From an uncultured Magnetospirillum sp. (GTDB taxonomy: Bacteria; Pseudomonadota; Alphaproteobacteria; Rhodospirillales; Magnetospirillaceae), in assembly GCF_903853455.1 (NCBI RefSeq), contig NZ_CAINTR010000106.1, forward strand, positions 1 to 34,675: a DNA stretch of 34,675 bases. Direction: 5' to 3'. Below are positions 26,775 to 34,220 of the stretch, one piece after another; position 1 is the first letter of the stretch; the number at the start of each line of letters is the position of its first letter. The translations under genes were made by a program, and so were the position numbers. Under the pieces are notes generated by a model. The model did not search any database and was not told the DNA's origin. It was given only the letters and a program-made list of their open reading frames with translations.

Positions 26775-27692
26775 TTGATCCGGCGACGCCTCCCCATGCT
26801 TTCGTGGACCGCCCAGGGCCGATCCGTCGTCAAGCCCCGCAACGACAGCTTCACCAGCGGCGACACGGTGCTGTGGCGGCGGAACGAAGACCGTTTCCGG
26901 CTGGTGAAAACGCCGGATGGAGTGATGGCCGCCATATCGGACGGCGCCGGCGGCGCCGGGCTGTTCTGCGGCCCCTGGGCCGAAACGCTGGTGACCCGGC
27001 TGCCCAAGTCTCCCCTTGCTGGGTTGAAGGCCCTCAACCAGTGGATGGACGGCTTCTGCCTGACCTTCCGCGCCGAATACGCCGAGCGATCGAAAGCGAC
27101 GCCAGCCCGGCACAGCAAATTCATCCGTGAAGGTTCGTTCGCCACGCTGGTGGCGGGCTGGCTGACCTATCGCCAGGGGCGGGTGATGCTGCGGTGGCTG
27201 GGTTATGGCGATAGCCAGATGATGGTGTTCGACCGCACCGGACGCCAGCCGGTCCTGGCCGCCAGCTACCCGACGACCTTGTCGGCGCTGGACCGGGCGC
27301 CATTTCTGCTCAATTGGAAGGACATGCCGCGCGAGGCCAGCCTCCATGGCGGCGAGATGGCGCTGCCGGATCGGGCGACGGTGGTGCTGGCCTCGGACGG
27401 AATCGGTCAATACCTGTTGCTGCGGACCCTGGCCAGTCTGGCGCGCCCCGCCTCGGCGACCGGAATGCTGGGCGAGTTCCAGCGCCTGTCCGGCGGCGAG
27501 AGCAAGCTGGGACAAGCCGCCCGCGCCCATCGCGCCACCCCGCCACCCTGCGTGTCCACCGAGCTGGCGACCCTCCGCGACAGCCTCAAATCCGATCACT
27601 CTTTCGCCGGCCGGGTCCGCGCCCTGTTCGACAAGGGATTGCTCGCCAACGACGATTCCACGCTCATCATGCTCGACATCGACCTCCGGTGA
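26775..27692 (+). CDS. PP2C-type Ser/Thr protein phosphatase of the TerY triad
   Basis: A 305-residue protein from TTG 26775, with AAGAG nine bases upstream; an ATG at 26796 would give 298 residues and cannot be excluded. PP2C metal-binding and catalytic motifs are all present: RRNEDRF near residue 37, AISDGAGGAG near 58, GSFATLVAGW, VLASDGIGQY, and NDDSTLIMLD near the C-terminus. It should therefore be an active Mn/Mg-dependent phosphatase. It lies 6 bases after the TerY-like gene and 7 bases before the kinase gene, so the three are one operon and the enzyme probably reverses phosphorylation by the kinase. Confidence 0.85.
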   Translation: MIRRRLPMLSWTAQGRSVVKPRNDSFTSGDTVLWRRNEDRFRLVKTPDGVMAAISDGAGGAGLFCGPWAETLVTRLPKSPLAGLKALNQWMDGFCLTFRAEYAERSKATPARHSKFIREGSFATLVAGWLTYRQGRVMLRWLGYGDSQMMVFDRTGRQPVLAASYPTTLSALDRAPFLLNWKDMPREASLHGGEMALPDRATVVLASDGIGQYLLLRTLASLARPASATGMLGEFQRLSGGESKLGQAARAHRATPPPCVSTELATLRDSLKSDHSFAGRVRALFDKGLLANDDSTLIMLDIDLR

Positions 27693-27699
27693 CTCTTCC

Positions 27700-28665
27700 A
27701 TGCCCCTCCCCCTGATCAACGACTACAAGACGGCCATTGCCAACGCCAAGGGGCGCTTTGCCACCCTGGAATTCGAGCCGCATCTGGACGCGCGCCGCAG
27801 CCCGGTCTTCCTGGCCGGCAATTTCGCGGGGGTGTTCAAGGTGATGGCCAAGGGCGGAGATCCCATGGCCATCAAGTGCTTCACCCGCGAGGTTCCCGAC
27901 CTGCCGCGCCGCTACGCCGCCGTGGCCAAATTCTGCCGGACCTCCCAGTGCCCCTATGTGGTGCCGCTGCAATTCCTGCCGGCCGAGGTGTTCGTTACCT
28001 CCAGCGTGGCGCCCCACACCGACTACGCGGTGGTGACCATGCCCTGGATCGACGGGCGCGGCATCGGCGCCATCGCCGAACTCCTGTGTCAGCGAAGCAA
28101 TGCCTCGGCACTGGCCGGACTGACCCGGGCGTGGGGCCGTCTGTGCCTTGACCTGCTGCGACGCGGCATCGCCCATGGCGATTTGAAGCACGACAACGTC
28201 CTGGTCAGCCAGGATGGTCGCCTTAAGCTGATCGACTATGATTCCATGTACCTGCCCGAACTGAAAGGACTGCCCTCGACCATGCTGGGTGGGATCAATT
28301 TCCAGCACCCACGGCGCGATGTCCGGCATTTCGATCCCGCCATCGACCACTTTTCCATGCTGGTTATTCTGCTGTCGCTGCGGGCCTTGACCTTCGAACC
28401 GGAATTGTTCAAGCGCCATCACAACGGCGAGAACCTCATCCTGATCAAGAGCGACTTCGCCCAGCCAGAGCGTTCAGACCTGCTGAAGCAATTCGGGGCC
28501 AGCCCGGATTTCCATGTCCGCGATTGGGCAACGCATCTGACCAAGGCGGCAAAGGCCCCGACCATCCGCATTCCCGGCATCGACGCCATCCTCACCTCGG
28601 CGACCAAGATCGACGCCAGCCCGGCCAAACCACCCGCCAAAAGGCTGTTCTCGTTCCTCTCCTAG
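27700..28665 (+). CDS. Ser/Thr protein kinase of the TerY triad
   Basis: A 321-residue kinase starting at ATG 27700. Catalytic residues are Lys59 (MAIK), His159-Gly-Asp161-x-Lys163-x2-Asn166 (HGDLKHDN) and the metal-binding Asp179 in a DYD motif replacing DFG. The glycine-rich loop is reduced (AGNFAGVFKV). HGD and DYD variants are usual in the TerY-associated kinases. No membrane helix or sensor domain is seen, so the input probably comes through the VWA partner. It ends 15 bases before a convergent small gene. Substrates are unknown; nearby magnetosome or iron proteins are an attractive but unproven possibility. Confidence 0.88.
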   Translation: MPLPLINDYKTAIANAKGRFATLEFEPHLDARRSPVFLAGNFAGVFKVMAKGGDPMAIKCFTREVPDLPRRYAAVAKFCRTSQCPYVVPLQFLPAEVFVTSSVAPHTDYAVVTMPWIDGRGIGAIAELLCQRSNASALAGLTRAWGRLCLDLLRRGIAHGDLKHDNVLVSQDGRLKLIDYDSMYLPELKGLPSTMLGGINFQHPRRDVRHFDPAIDHFSMLVILLSLRALTFEPELFKRHHNGENLILIKSDFAQPERSDLLKQFGASPDFHVRDWATHLTKAAKAPTIRIPGIDAILTSATKIDASPAKPPAKRLFSFLS

Positions 28666-28680
28666 GCCGGGACAGGCAGG

Positions 28681-28932
28681 TCAGTGAGGGCGCCTTTGGC
28701 GCACCGCCGCCGAACCATAGATCAAGCTCGCCATCAACCCAACGGCGACGGCAGCCCCTAATGGACCACCAGCCAAAGCCCCCAGCCCCACCGCCGCCCC
28801 CTTGCCAAGGGCCAGAAAACCGGCGGCCTTGGCTGTACCGGCGGCCACCGCACCACCCGCGCCGGCGATGGCGGAACCAACGACCGGGTGCGTCCCCGGA
28901 GGTGTGGCGTTAGCTGGGGTGTAAAGGCTCAT
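28681..28932 (-). CDS. Small Ala/Gly-rich membrane protein
   Basis: An 83-residue protein; GAAGGGG lies about 8 bases before the ATG. It is composed mainly of Ala, Gly and Val, with two hydrophobic stretches (about 18-40 and 45-70) and a basic tail (AVRQRRPH). The segment LGKGAAVGLGALAGGPLGAAVAVGLM recalls the glycine-rich membrane segments of MamC/Mms6-type proteins without being clearly homologous. It is divergent from feoA across a 230-base region that carries a Fur-box candidate, so it may be iron-controlled. I do not recognise a family. A small magnetosome-membrane protein is a reasonable guess from composition and context. Confidence 0.6.
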   Translation of the reverse strand: MSLYTPANATPPGTHPVVGSAIAGAGGAVAAGTAKAAGFLALGKGAAVGLGALAGGPLGAAVAVGLMASLIYGSAAVRQRRPH

Positions 28933-28983
28933 GGGGTGTCCCCTTCATCTGATAGTGCGAATAGCTCGCATCGACAGATCACC

Positions 28984-29008
28984 GCAATTGCAACTCATTG
29001 TCAAATGC
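28984..29008. promoter_or_regulatory. Candidate Fur box upstream of feoA
   Basis: The sequence TTGCAACTCATTGTCAAAT, inside this interval, contains TGCAACTCATTGTC, which matches 10 of 14 positions of the corresponding part of the Fur consensus (TGATAATCATTATC). It lies between the divergent small membrane-protein gene and feoA, about 160 bases upstream of feoA. It is likely to mediate iron repression of one or both genes. Confidence 0.5.
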
Positions 29009-29164
29009 TATCTGCTTCGCTCACACAAATGCTCCGCCGTCGCATGCCCCCTGCCCGCAGACCAAGGTAGTAGCGAAAAGAACTTCCAATGTCACATTTG
29101 GGGTTTTGCCTTATCAGTAAAACCAGATTAAACTGACAAGCATTCGCATTCTTAGGGCGGGACC

Positions 29165-29419
29165 ATGAATCAGCACATTGAGATGGATAGCGTCACCCTT
29201 GCCGACCTTCGCCCGGAGCAACAGGGCGAAATCCTCAAAATCGACAGCGCTGATGGTGTTTTCAAACGCCGCATGATGTCGCTCGGGGTGGTTGCCGGCA
29301 CTGCCGTCACCCTGGATCGCTCGGCCCCGCTCGGCGATCCGCGCATCTACACCCTGATGGGCTACAGTTTGGGGCTTCGCAACACCGAAGCCCGGCAGAT
29401 TCGCATCCGCCTGAAATAA
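29165..29419 (+). CDS. feoA: Ferrous iron transport protein FeoA
   Basis: An 84-residue SH3-like protein. The pattern from LADLRPEQQGEILKID through KRRMMSLGVVAGTAVTLDRSAPLGDPRIYTLMGYSLGLRNTEARQIRI is typical of FeoA: the MxLGxxxG core and the final beta strand are conserved. FeoA is a cytoplasmic partner of the FeoB iron transporter, whose gene begins 37 bases downstream. Magnetospirilla carry a magnetosome-island feoAB in addition to a general one; proximity to mms6/mmsF-type genes suggests this is the magnetosome-associated pair. A Fur-box candidate lies upstream. Confidence 0.9.
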   Translation: MNQHIEMDSVTLADLRPEQQGEILKIDSADGVFKRRMMSLGVVAGTAVTLDRSAPLGDPRIYTLMGYSLGLRNTEARQIRIRLK

Positions 29420-29456
29420 TTCACCCCATCCGACTGAAACCTGAGGGTTATCACGC

Positions 29457-31568
29457 ATGAAATCCCCCGTCACCGTGGCACTGGTGGGCAACCCCAATGC
29501 TGGCGCCACCAGCTTGTTCAATGCCCTGACGGGCGCCCAATCCGCCGTCGCCAACTACCAGCGGGTCACCACCTCGCTCTCCACGCGCGAGATCAGCCAT
29601 CGCGGAGTCAGCTTACGCATCGTCGATGTCCCGGGCATCTTCTCCACATCGTCACAATCGCCGGAGGAGAAGATCGGCTGTGATTACCTTCATGGCGAAG
29701 AGCCGGACGTCATCGTCAACGTCCTCGACGCCGGCCATCTGGACCGCAGCCTGTTCCTGACCACCCAGTTGATCGAGACCGGGCTTCCCCGCATCACCGT
29801 CCTCAACATGATTGACGAGGTGCGACGCGCCGGCATCCGCATCGACACTGCCATGCTGGCATCGGCCCTCGGCTCGCCGGTGGTGGAGACCTGCGCCCTG
29901 AAGAAGGAAGGGATCGAAGCCCTGCTGGATGCCGTCGTGGGGGTGGTCTCGGCACCGCCCGTCACGCCCCTGCGGCTGCACTACGACAGCCACCTGGAGG
30001 CGGCCATCGACCGCGTCCAGCAGCATATGGCCGAGTTGCACCCGCAGGAGCTGAGCCCCGTGCGTTCACGCTGGCTGGCGACCAAACTGCTGGAAGGCGA
30101 CGACGAGATTCTGCGCCACGAAAGCAATCACGTCGAACTGGTCGATGAAATCCGGGGCGAGCAATCCACCCTGGCCCACGAACACGACGAGGACGCCGCC
30201 ACCTTGCTGGCCTCGGCGCGCTTTGCCTTTTCCAACGGATTGCTGCGGGAAGTCCGCCAGCAGACGGAGGACCCCACAGCCGGGTTCAAGCTGACCCGCA
30301 TCCTCGATGACGTCTTCCTGAACCGGAGCCTGGGCCTGCCGCTGCTGCTCGGCATTCTGTGGGTGATGTTCGAGGCCACCTTCAGCCTGGGTGCCATTCC
30401 CACCGACTGGATCAAGGCCGGGGTTCAGTTGGCGACCGACCTCGTGGACAAGACCCTGCCCGAGGGAATGTTCCACGATCTGGTGATCAACGGCGTCATG
30501 GCCGGTGTCGGCGGCACCATCGTCTTCCTGCCCAACATCGTCATCCTGTTCTTCTTCATGGCGGTGTTGAGCGGCACCGGCTACCTCGCCCGCGCCAGCT
30601 TTCTGATGGATCGGGTGATGCACCATTTCGGCCTGCACGGCACCACCCTGATCCCCATGGTGGCCGGCTTCGGCTGCAACGTCCCGGCGGTCATGGCCAC
30701 CAGCGTCATCACCAACAAGCGGGCGCGCCTGATCGCCATGCTGATCTCGCCGTTCATGAGCTGCTCGGCCCGCTTGCCGGTTTTCATCCTGTTCGCCGGA
30801 GCATTCTTCAGCAATATCGCCGGAACGGTGGTATTCGCCATGTACATGGCCTCGATCGGAACGGCCATGCTGTCGGCGGTGCTGCTCAACCGCATCATTC
30901 CCGGCAGCGGCAGCGACGCCTTCGTCATGGAATTGCCGCCTTACCGCCTGCCGACCATGCATTCGGTGCTGCACCACATGTGGGACAGCGCCCAGGGCTT
31001 CGTCGCCAAGGTCACCGGCGTCATCCTGGTGGGTTCGGTCGTGATCTGGTTCCTCCAGGAATTTCCCCGCAACATCGTCTATTCCCAGGATTTCGAGACC
31101 GCCATCACCGAGATGGAAAGCCGGGCCGACAGCCCGGCCAAGGACGAGGCCTTGCGCAGTCTCAAGGCGACCCAGGCGCAGGAGAAACTGGAAAAAAGCT
31201 ATCTCGGACGTTCGGCCATCGCGGTGACGCCGCTGTTCGAACCACTGGGCTTCTCGTGGCGGGAATCGGCCTCCATCATGACCGGCTTCGTCGCCAAGGA
31301 AGTGGTGGTGGCGACCTACGCCGTCATCTACGCCCAAGAGAAGCAATCGGATGGCCTGACGGCGGCCCTGCGGGGGGCCATGCCTCCGGCAACGGCGGTC
31401 GCCTTCATGATCTTCACCTTGCTCTACGCCCCCTGCCTATCGACCATCGCCATCATCGCGCGGGAGGCGCGGAGTTGGCGATGGGCCGGCTTCTCCGTGG
31501 CATATTCGTTGACCTTCGCCTGGATCCTGGCGCTGGCGGTAAGCAAGATCGGCCAGCACCTGCTCTAG
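29457..31568 (+). CDS. feoB: Ferrous iron transporter FeoB with an altered P-loop
   Basis: A 703-residue transporter with an N-terminal G domain and a polytopic membrane domain. The G3 (DVPG, Asp57) and G4 (NMID, Asn117-Asp120) motifs are conserved, but G1 reads GNPNAGATSLFN: Ala17 replaces the P-loop Lys of the usual GNPNxGK(S/T). The G2 region (NYQRVTTS) is also unusual. In the membrane part, the gate motifs GFGCNVPAVMAT and PFMSCSARLPVF and the late ESASIMTGFVAKEVVV segment are present. FeoB imports Fe2+. Loss of the Lys would be expected to weaken nucleotide binding or hydrolysis, so this copy may work differently. GAGG precedes the ATG. Confidence 0.93.
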   Translation: MKSPVTVALVGNPNAGATSLFNALTGAQSAVANYQRVTTSLSTREISHRGVSLRIVDVPGIFSTSSQSPEEKIGCDYLHGEEPDVIVNVLDAGHLDRSLFLTTQLIETGLPRITVLNMIDEVRRAGIRIDTAMLASALGSPVVETCALKKEGIEALLDAVVGVVSAPPVTPLRLHYDSHLEAAIDRVQQHMAELHPQELSPVRSRWLATKLLEGDDEILRHESNHVELVDEIRGEQSTLAHEHDEDAATLLASARFAFSNGLLREVRQQTEDPTAGFKLTRILDDVFLNRSLGLPLLLGILWVMFEATFSLGAIPTDWIKAGVQLATDLVDKTLPEGMFHDLVINGVMAGVGGTIVFLPNIVILFFFMAVLSGTGYLARASFLMDRVMHHFGLHGTTLIPMVAGFGCNVPAVMATSVITNKRARLIAMLISPFMSCSARLPVFILFAGAFFSNIAGTVVFAMYMASIGTAMLSAVLLNRIIPGSGSDAFVMELPPYRLPTMHSVLHHMWDSAQGFVAKVTGVILVGSVVIWFLQEFPRNIVYSQDFETAITEMESRADSPAKDEALRSLKATQAQEKLEKSYLGRSAIAVTPLFEPLGFSWRESASIMTGFVAKEVVVATYAVIYAQEKQSDGLTAALRGAMPPATAVAFMIFTLLYAPCLSTIAIIAREARSWRWAGFSVAYSLTFAWILALAVSKIGQHLL

Positions 31569-31616
31569 ATATACGAGGGCATTCCTCCCAACCTTGACAG
31601 AAGGAAGCGTGCCGCC

Positions 31617-31790
31617 ATGGCGTGGGGATCGATCTGGGATATGGGCGCTATTGCGGTCGTAGGTGCCGGAGCAGCTTTCGTGGTCATCCGCCATCTGTGG
31701 CGGATGACCCGGCCATCTGGCGGAACGGCTTGCGGTGGCGGGTGCAGTTGCGGAGCCAAGGGGAACAGTGGGCGCACCGGTTGCGGCTGA
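31617..31790 (+). CDS. FeoB-associated Cys-rich membrane peptide
   Basis: A 57-residue peptide starting 48 bases after feoB; GAAGGA precedes the ATG. It has one N-terminal membrane helix (about 8-26), a short basic segment, and a C-terminal Cys cluster (ACGGGCSCG and TGCG, four Cys). This matches the small FeoB-associated Cys-rich proteins that often follow feoB, thought to take the place of FeoC or to handle iron on the cytoplasmic side. Its position as the third gene of the feo operon supports the call. Confidence 0.8.
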   Translation: MAWGSIWDMGAIAVVGAGAAFVVIRHLWRMTRPSGGTACGGGCSCGAKGNSGRTGCG

Positions 31791-31799
31791 CCTCCGTCA

Positions 31800-31952
31800 A
31801 TGACCCCTTACGATCAAATGCCCAAGAACGGCAGGATCAAGGTCGGCATCCTACTCACCGTGGCCGCCATTGCCATCGGCTTCATCGAAATCGCCGACAA
31901 TGGAGAGGCCATCTTTCGAAGTGTCCTCGATTGGTGGCGCCGGCTTCCCTGA
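31800..31952 (+). CDS. Small single-helix membrane peptide after feoB
   Basis: A 50-residue peptide beginning 9 bases after the Cys-rich gene. A short polar start (MTPYDQMPKNGRIK) leads into one membrane helix (about 15-28), then a short acidic piece and a Trp/Arg-rich end (WWRRLP). No strong ribosome site is visible, and translation may be coupled to the upstream gene. It is probably the last gene of the feo operon. No family is recognised; the coding call rests on position, frame and the ordered polar-helix-polar layout. Confidence 0.5.
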   Translation: MTPYDQMPKNGRIKVGILLTVAAIAIGFIEIADNGEAIFRSVLDWWRRLP

Positions 31953-31957
31953 AACGT

Positions 31958-31993
31958 CAACGCCGAGACACCCGTCAGGTTGCCTCGGCGTTG
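31958..31993. terminator. Probable bidirectional terminator
   Basis: A 10-bp perfect stem (CAACGCCGAG/CTCGGCGTTG) with a 16-base loop lies between the end of the feo operon and the end of the convergent mamF/mmsF-like gene. There is no long T-run, though the minus strand continues ACGTTTC. Position between convergent operons is the main support. Confidence 0.55.
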
Positions 31994-32016
31994 GATCTAC
32001 ACATCAAAGTATCCGA

Positions 32017-32352
32017 TCAGATGCGGTCGGAAAAATATCCGATCAGCGGCAGCTTCCAGGCGCGGCGGAATGCCACCGACACCAGACCGGCCACCGACAG
32101 CAAGACAATGGCCATGGACGAGAAGCCGAAGAACCATTTTCCAATAACGGGAACCTCCAGGATGAACATGGACACCACGGCCCACATCCACAGCACCAGC
32201 CCCTGCTTGGCATGGAACTGAACGTATTCGTCATCCTTGTTGCGCATCAGAGGCACGAAACAAAGAATGCCCAAATAGCTGAGCGCCGCCATCACCAGAG
32301 GCTTGTAGCTCGTACCGGATTCCTGCGACAGCCCGAGAGTCTGTGCGATCAT
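32017..32352 (-). CDS. MamF/MmsF-family magnetosome membrane protein
   Basis: A 111-residue protein with three membrane helices (about 18-36, 47-66, 75-95). The segments [34 protein letters not shown] and [35 protein letters not shown] are the signature of the MamF/MmsF group, abundant magnetosome-membrane proteins that control magnetite crystal size and shape. MamF and MmsF are too alike to separate by eye; position directly after an Mms6-like gene favours mmsF (mms6-mmsF order), whereas mamF is normally next to mamD. A strong AAGGAGG before the ATG overlaps the end of the upstream gene. Confidence 0.9.
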   Translation of the reverse strand: MIAQTLGLSQESGTSYKPLVMAALSYLGILCFVPLMRNKDDEYVQFHAKQGLVLWMWAVVSMFILEVPVIGKWFFGFSSMAIVLLSVAGLVSVAFRRAWKLPLIGYFSDRI

Positions 32353-32363
32353 ATCGTCCTCCT

Positions 32364-33011
32364 TCAGACGGCTTCGGCCGCAGCCGGCTCGGCATTGCGG
32401 TTCTTGTAATATCCATAAAGGGCCACGGCGCCCGCCACTCCGACGACACCCAGCAGCACCGGCCCCCAGGCTCCGAGACCCAGACCGAGGCCAAGGCTCA
32501 CGCCCTTGGCGGTCAGCATGGCGCTGCCGCTGCTGGCGGCGACGATGGGACTGGCGGTGACCGAAGCCCCGCTGGCGGCTCCCGCTGCGGCGGCGCCGGC
32601 CGCACCGGCCCCGCCGGCGGCAACCACGGCCTTGCCCTTGGCTCCAGCGGCGGCGATCTTGGTCGCGCCGCCGACAGTGGAGGTCGTGCCGACGCCCTTG
32701 GCGGTCAGAGCCGCCTGATTGGCGCCACCAGTAGCAACCTTGGCCCCGGCGGCCTTCATTCCGGCCGCCTTGGCGGTAACCGCCTCGCGCTCAACCTCGG
32801 CGGCGGCGGCTTTCGCGGCACCGGTCTTGGCCGCCACGCCATTGGCCGCACCCGCCTGAGCCCCGCCGGCTTTCATGCCGGCCGCCTGCGCTGCGCCCTC
32901 ACGTTCGATTTCCCGCGCAGCTGCGGCCCCCACGGGCACGCCACCGGCTGCGGGAACTGCGGCATTCGCGGCGGCTCCACCTGCCATTCCCGTTGCCATC
33001 TGCACTGCCAT
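32364..33011 (-). CDS. Mms6/MamD-like leucine-glycine-repeat magnetosome protein
   Basis: A 215-residue protein; GGAGGG precedes the ATG at 33011, which is preferred over an in-frame ATG at 33056. Residues 1-165 are Ala/Gly-rich and low in complexity. At 168-180 is [14 protein letters not shown], then [22 protein letters not shown], the LG-repeat and membrane helix of Mms6 and MamD. The helical N-terminal part contains a duplication (ExEREGA...AAGMKA at 34-48 and 72-87), which may explain a length between Mms6 (about 135-157) and MamD. The C-terminus ([13 protein letters not shown]) lacks most of the acidic residues that bind iron in Mms6. It likely acts on the magnetosome membrane in crystal maturation. 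It is first in an operon with the MmsF-like gene. Confidence 0.85.
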   Translation of the reverse strand: MAVQMATGMAGGAAANAAVPAAGGVPVGAAAAREIEREGAAQAAGMKAGGAQAGAANGVAAKTGAAKAAAAEVEREAVTAKAAGMKAAGAKVATGGANQAALTAKGVGTTSTVGGATKIAAAGAKGKAVVAAGGAGAAGAAAAGAASGASVTASPIVAASSGSAMLTAKGVSLGLGLGLGAWGPVLLGVVGVAGAVALYGYYKNRNAEPAAAEAV

Positions 33012-33114
33012 GACCACCCTCCAAGAGTATTGAGAAATTAACTTCTCTTTTGACATATGCAGCTACTTACGGCAATAGCCTTTCATTTGACGGATCGAAA
33101 GCGCGAACTTGCGC

Positions 33115-33135
33115 ATGATAACGATTGTCATATAG
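33115..33135. promoter_or_regulatory. Strong Fur-box candidate upstream of the mms6-like operon
   Basis: ATGATAACGATTGTCAT (33115-33131) has 7-base arms ATGATAA/TTGTCAT with one mismatch around CGA, very close to the Fur consensus GATAATGATAATCATTATC. It lies in the divergent region between the mms6-like operon (start 33011) and the small gene at 33258, so it could control either. An 8-bp GC stem (GGGCGGGA/TCCCGCCC, 33143-33160) lies next to it. Confidence 0.6.
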
Positions 33136-33257
33136 CACTTGTGGGCGGGAACTCCCGCCCCCTCCCCGTGCCAAAAATTTGCCGCTTTGATTCGCGCCTA
33201 TGGTAAGCTGGAGGGGAGTAAATCAGCGTTTCGCAGCGGCCACGTACGGGAATTTCC

Positions 33258-33473
33258 ATGATCGACATACCACTAACCGGACTAAAAGTCGCGGCGCCGA
33301 AATTGCTCTCGGGAGTGCTTTTGGGCCTGCCGCTCACCGTTGCCATTGGTCCCGGCCTTGGGCTGGTGGTCGTGGGCGTGCTTGGAGCCGCTTGCGTCGG
33401 AGGATACGTAACCGCCGTAAATTCATTGGCCCGCGGCAAGTCCCGGCCCTCCGTCGCCATCCCGCCACTTTGA
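33258..33473 (+). CDS. Small hydrophobic glycine-rich protein, possibly MamG-like
   Basis: A 71-residue protein with GGGAA about 6 bases before the ATG. Most of it is one or two membrane helices: LLSGVLLGLPLTVAIGPGLGLVVVGVLGAACVGGYVTAV. The IGPGLGLVVVGVLGA part resembles the LG-repeat/helix region of small magnetosome proteins such as MamG and Mms6, but the repeat is imperfect. It is divergent from the mms6-like operon and shares its Fur-box region. This supports, without proving, a small magnetosome-membrane role. Confidence 0.6.
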   Translation: MIDIPLTGLKVAAPKLLSGVLLGLPLTVAIGPGLGLVVVGVLGAACVGGYVTAVNSLARGKSRPSVAIPPL

Positions 33474-33672
33474 TACGCAGGGGAGAACCTCCCGCCAAAG
33501 GGAAGGGGTGCCGGACGTCTGCCGGAGAGATCGACGGAGGACATTTCGAGTGCGGCCGGAAGGCCCGCGCCCACTCCATCGCATAGCCCAATACCTCGAA
33601 TTCACGCTTTGACAAGTCAGTCTGGACTGGACACCATCACCTGGGCGGCCATTTAAGACGGAGACGAAGGAA

Positions 33673-33933
33673 ATGAGCGGCGGTGACAATAAGGAAGCAG
33701 CCCTTGCGATCATCAGGGGCATTATTGGCGCAGCCACCGACGTCGCGAAGATGGCTCAGGAAATCGAGCAAGAAGTCGACGAAATCGGCAATGCACCCGC
33801 CGCGGCAATGACGGCGGTAAAGCCGCCCGTCATTTTCGACGCCCCCCCTCCTGCTCCGCAGCCCGAGGTCAAGGCAAGTTCCCAGGCCGAAGTCTTGAGC
33901 CAACTTCTCAGTCGCAAGCCGAACAAGAGATAG
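33673..33933 (+). CDS. Small hypothetical protein with a helical N-terminus and Pro-rich tail
   Basis: An 86-residue protein; GAAGGAA directly precedes the ATG at 33673. Residues 5-40 form a likely amphipathic helix (KEAALAIIRGIIGAATDVAKMAQEIEQEVDEI). The middle is Pro-rich (FDAPPPAPQP) and the end is helical and basic (EVLSQLLSRKPNKR). No membrane helix or known domain is seen. It follows the small hydrophobic gene on the same strand 200 bases later and may share its regulation. Confidence 0.55.
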   Translation: MSGGDNKEAALAIIRGIIGAATDVAKMAQEIEQEVDEIGNAPAAAMTAVKPPVIFDAPPPAPQPEVKASSQAEVLSQLLSRKPNKR

Positions 33934-34132
33934 CCTCGGCGGGACGGCCCCTGCCATCGGCTTAGGGCTGCCTCCTGAAGCAGGCGGCGGCGTTTCGTCG
34001 CCCCCAATCCTATCCGCTGAGCGTGCCGTGTCTTACGCAATCGACTAGGAACGACCCCTTCCTCAAGTTATTCGATCCAAAGCCGATGGGCAAAAACACG
34101 TGGCAATCCGCCACATCCAGCCCCTCCGCAAC

Positions 34133-34211
34133 GGTAACGCGTTACCAATTTCGCCCTTTTCCGAAGACACGGAGGGGGCACCCTGTTAGGCTCCAGTAGT
34201 AACGTGTTACC
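34133..34211. promoter_or_regulatory. Twin operator palindromes before a small regulator-like gene
   Basis: GGTAACGCGTTACC at 34133-34146 is a perfect 14-base palindrome, and AGTAACGTGTTACC at 34198-34211 is a near copy with its centre 65 bases away. They bracket the probable promoter of the gene at 34221; the second ends just before its ribosome site. This arrangement is typical of repression by a protein binding two sites, often autoregulatory. Confidence 0.7.
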
Positions 34212-34220
34212 GGAGGCAGG

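Noticed and set aside
30066-31346. A 426-codon minus-strand frame opposite feoB.
   Set aside because: Antisense shadow; His/Gln/Asp-rich with no domain, while feoB on the other strand is fully recognisable.
33143-33160. GC-rich hairpin GGGCGGGA/TCCCGCCC as a terminator.
   Set aside because: It lies between divergent genes, has a 2-base loop and no T-run; a terminator is not expected there.
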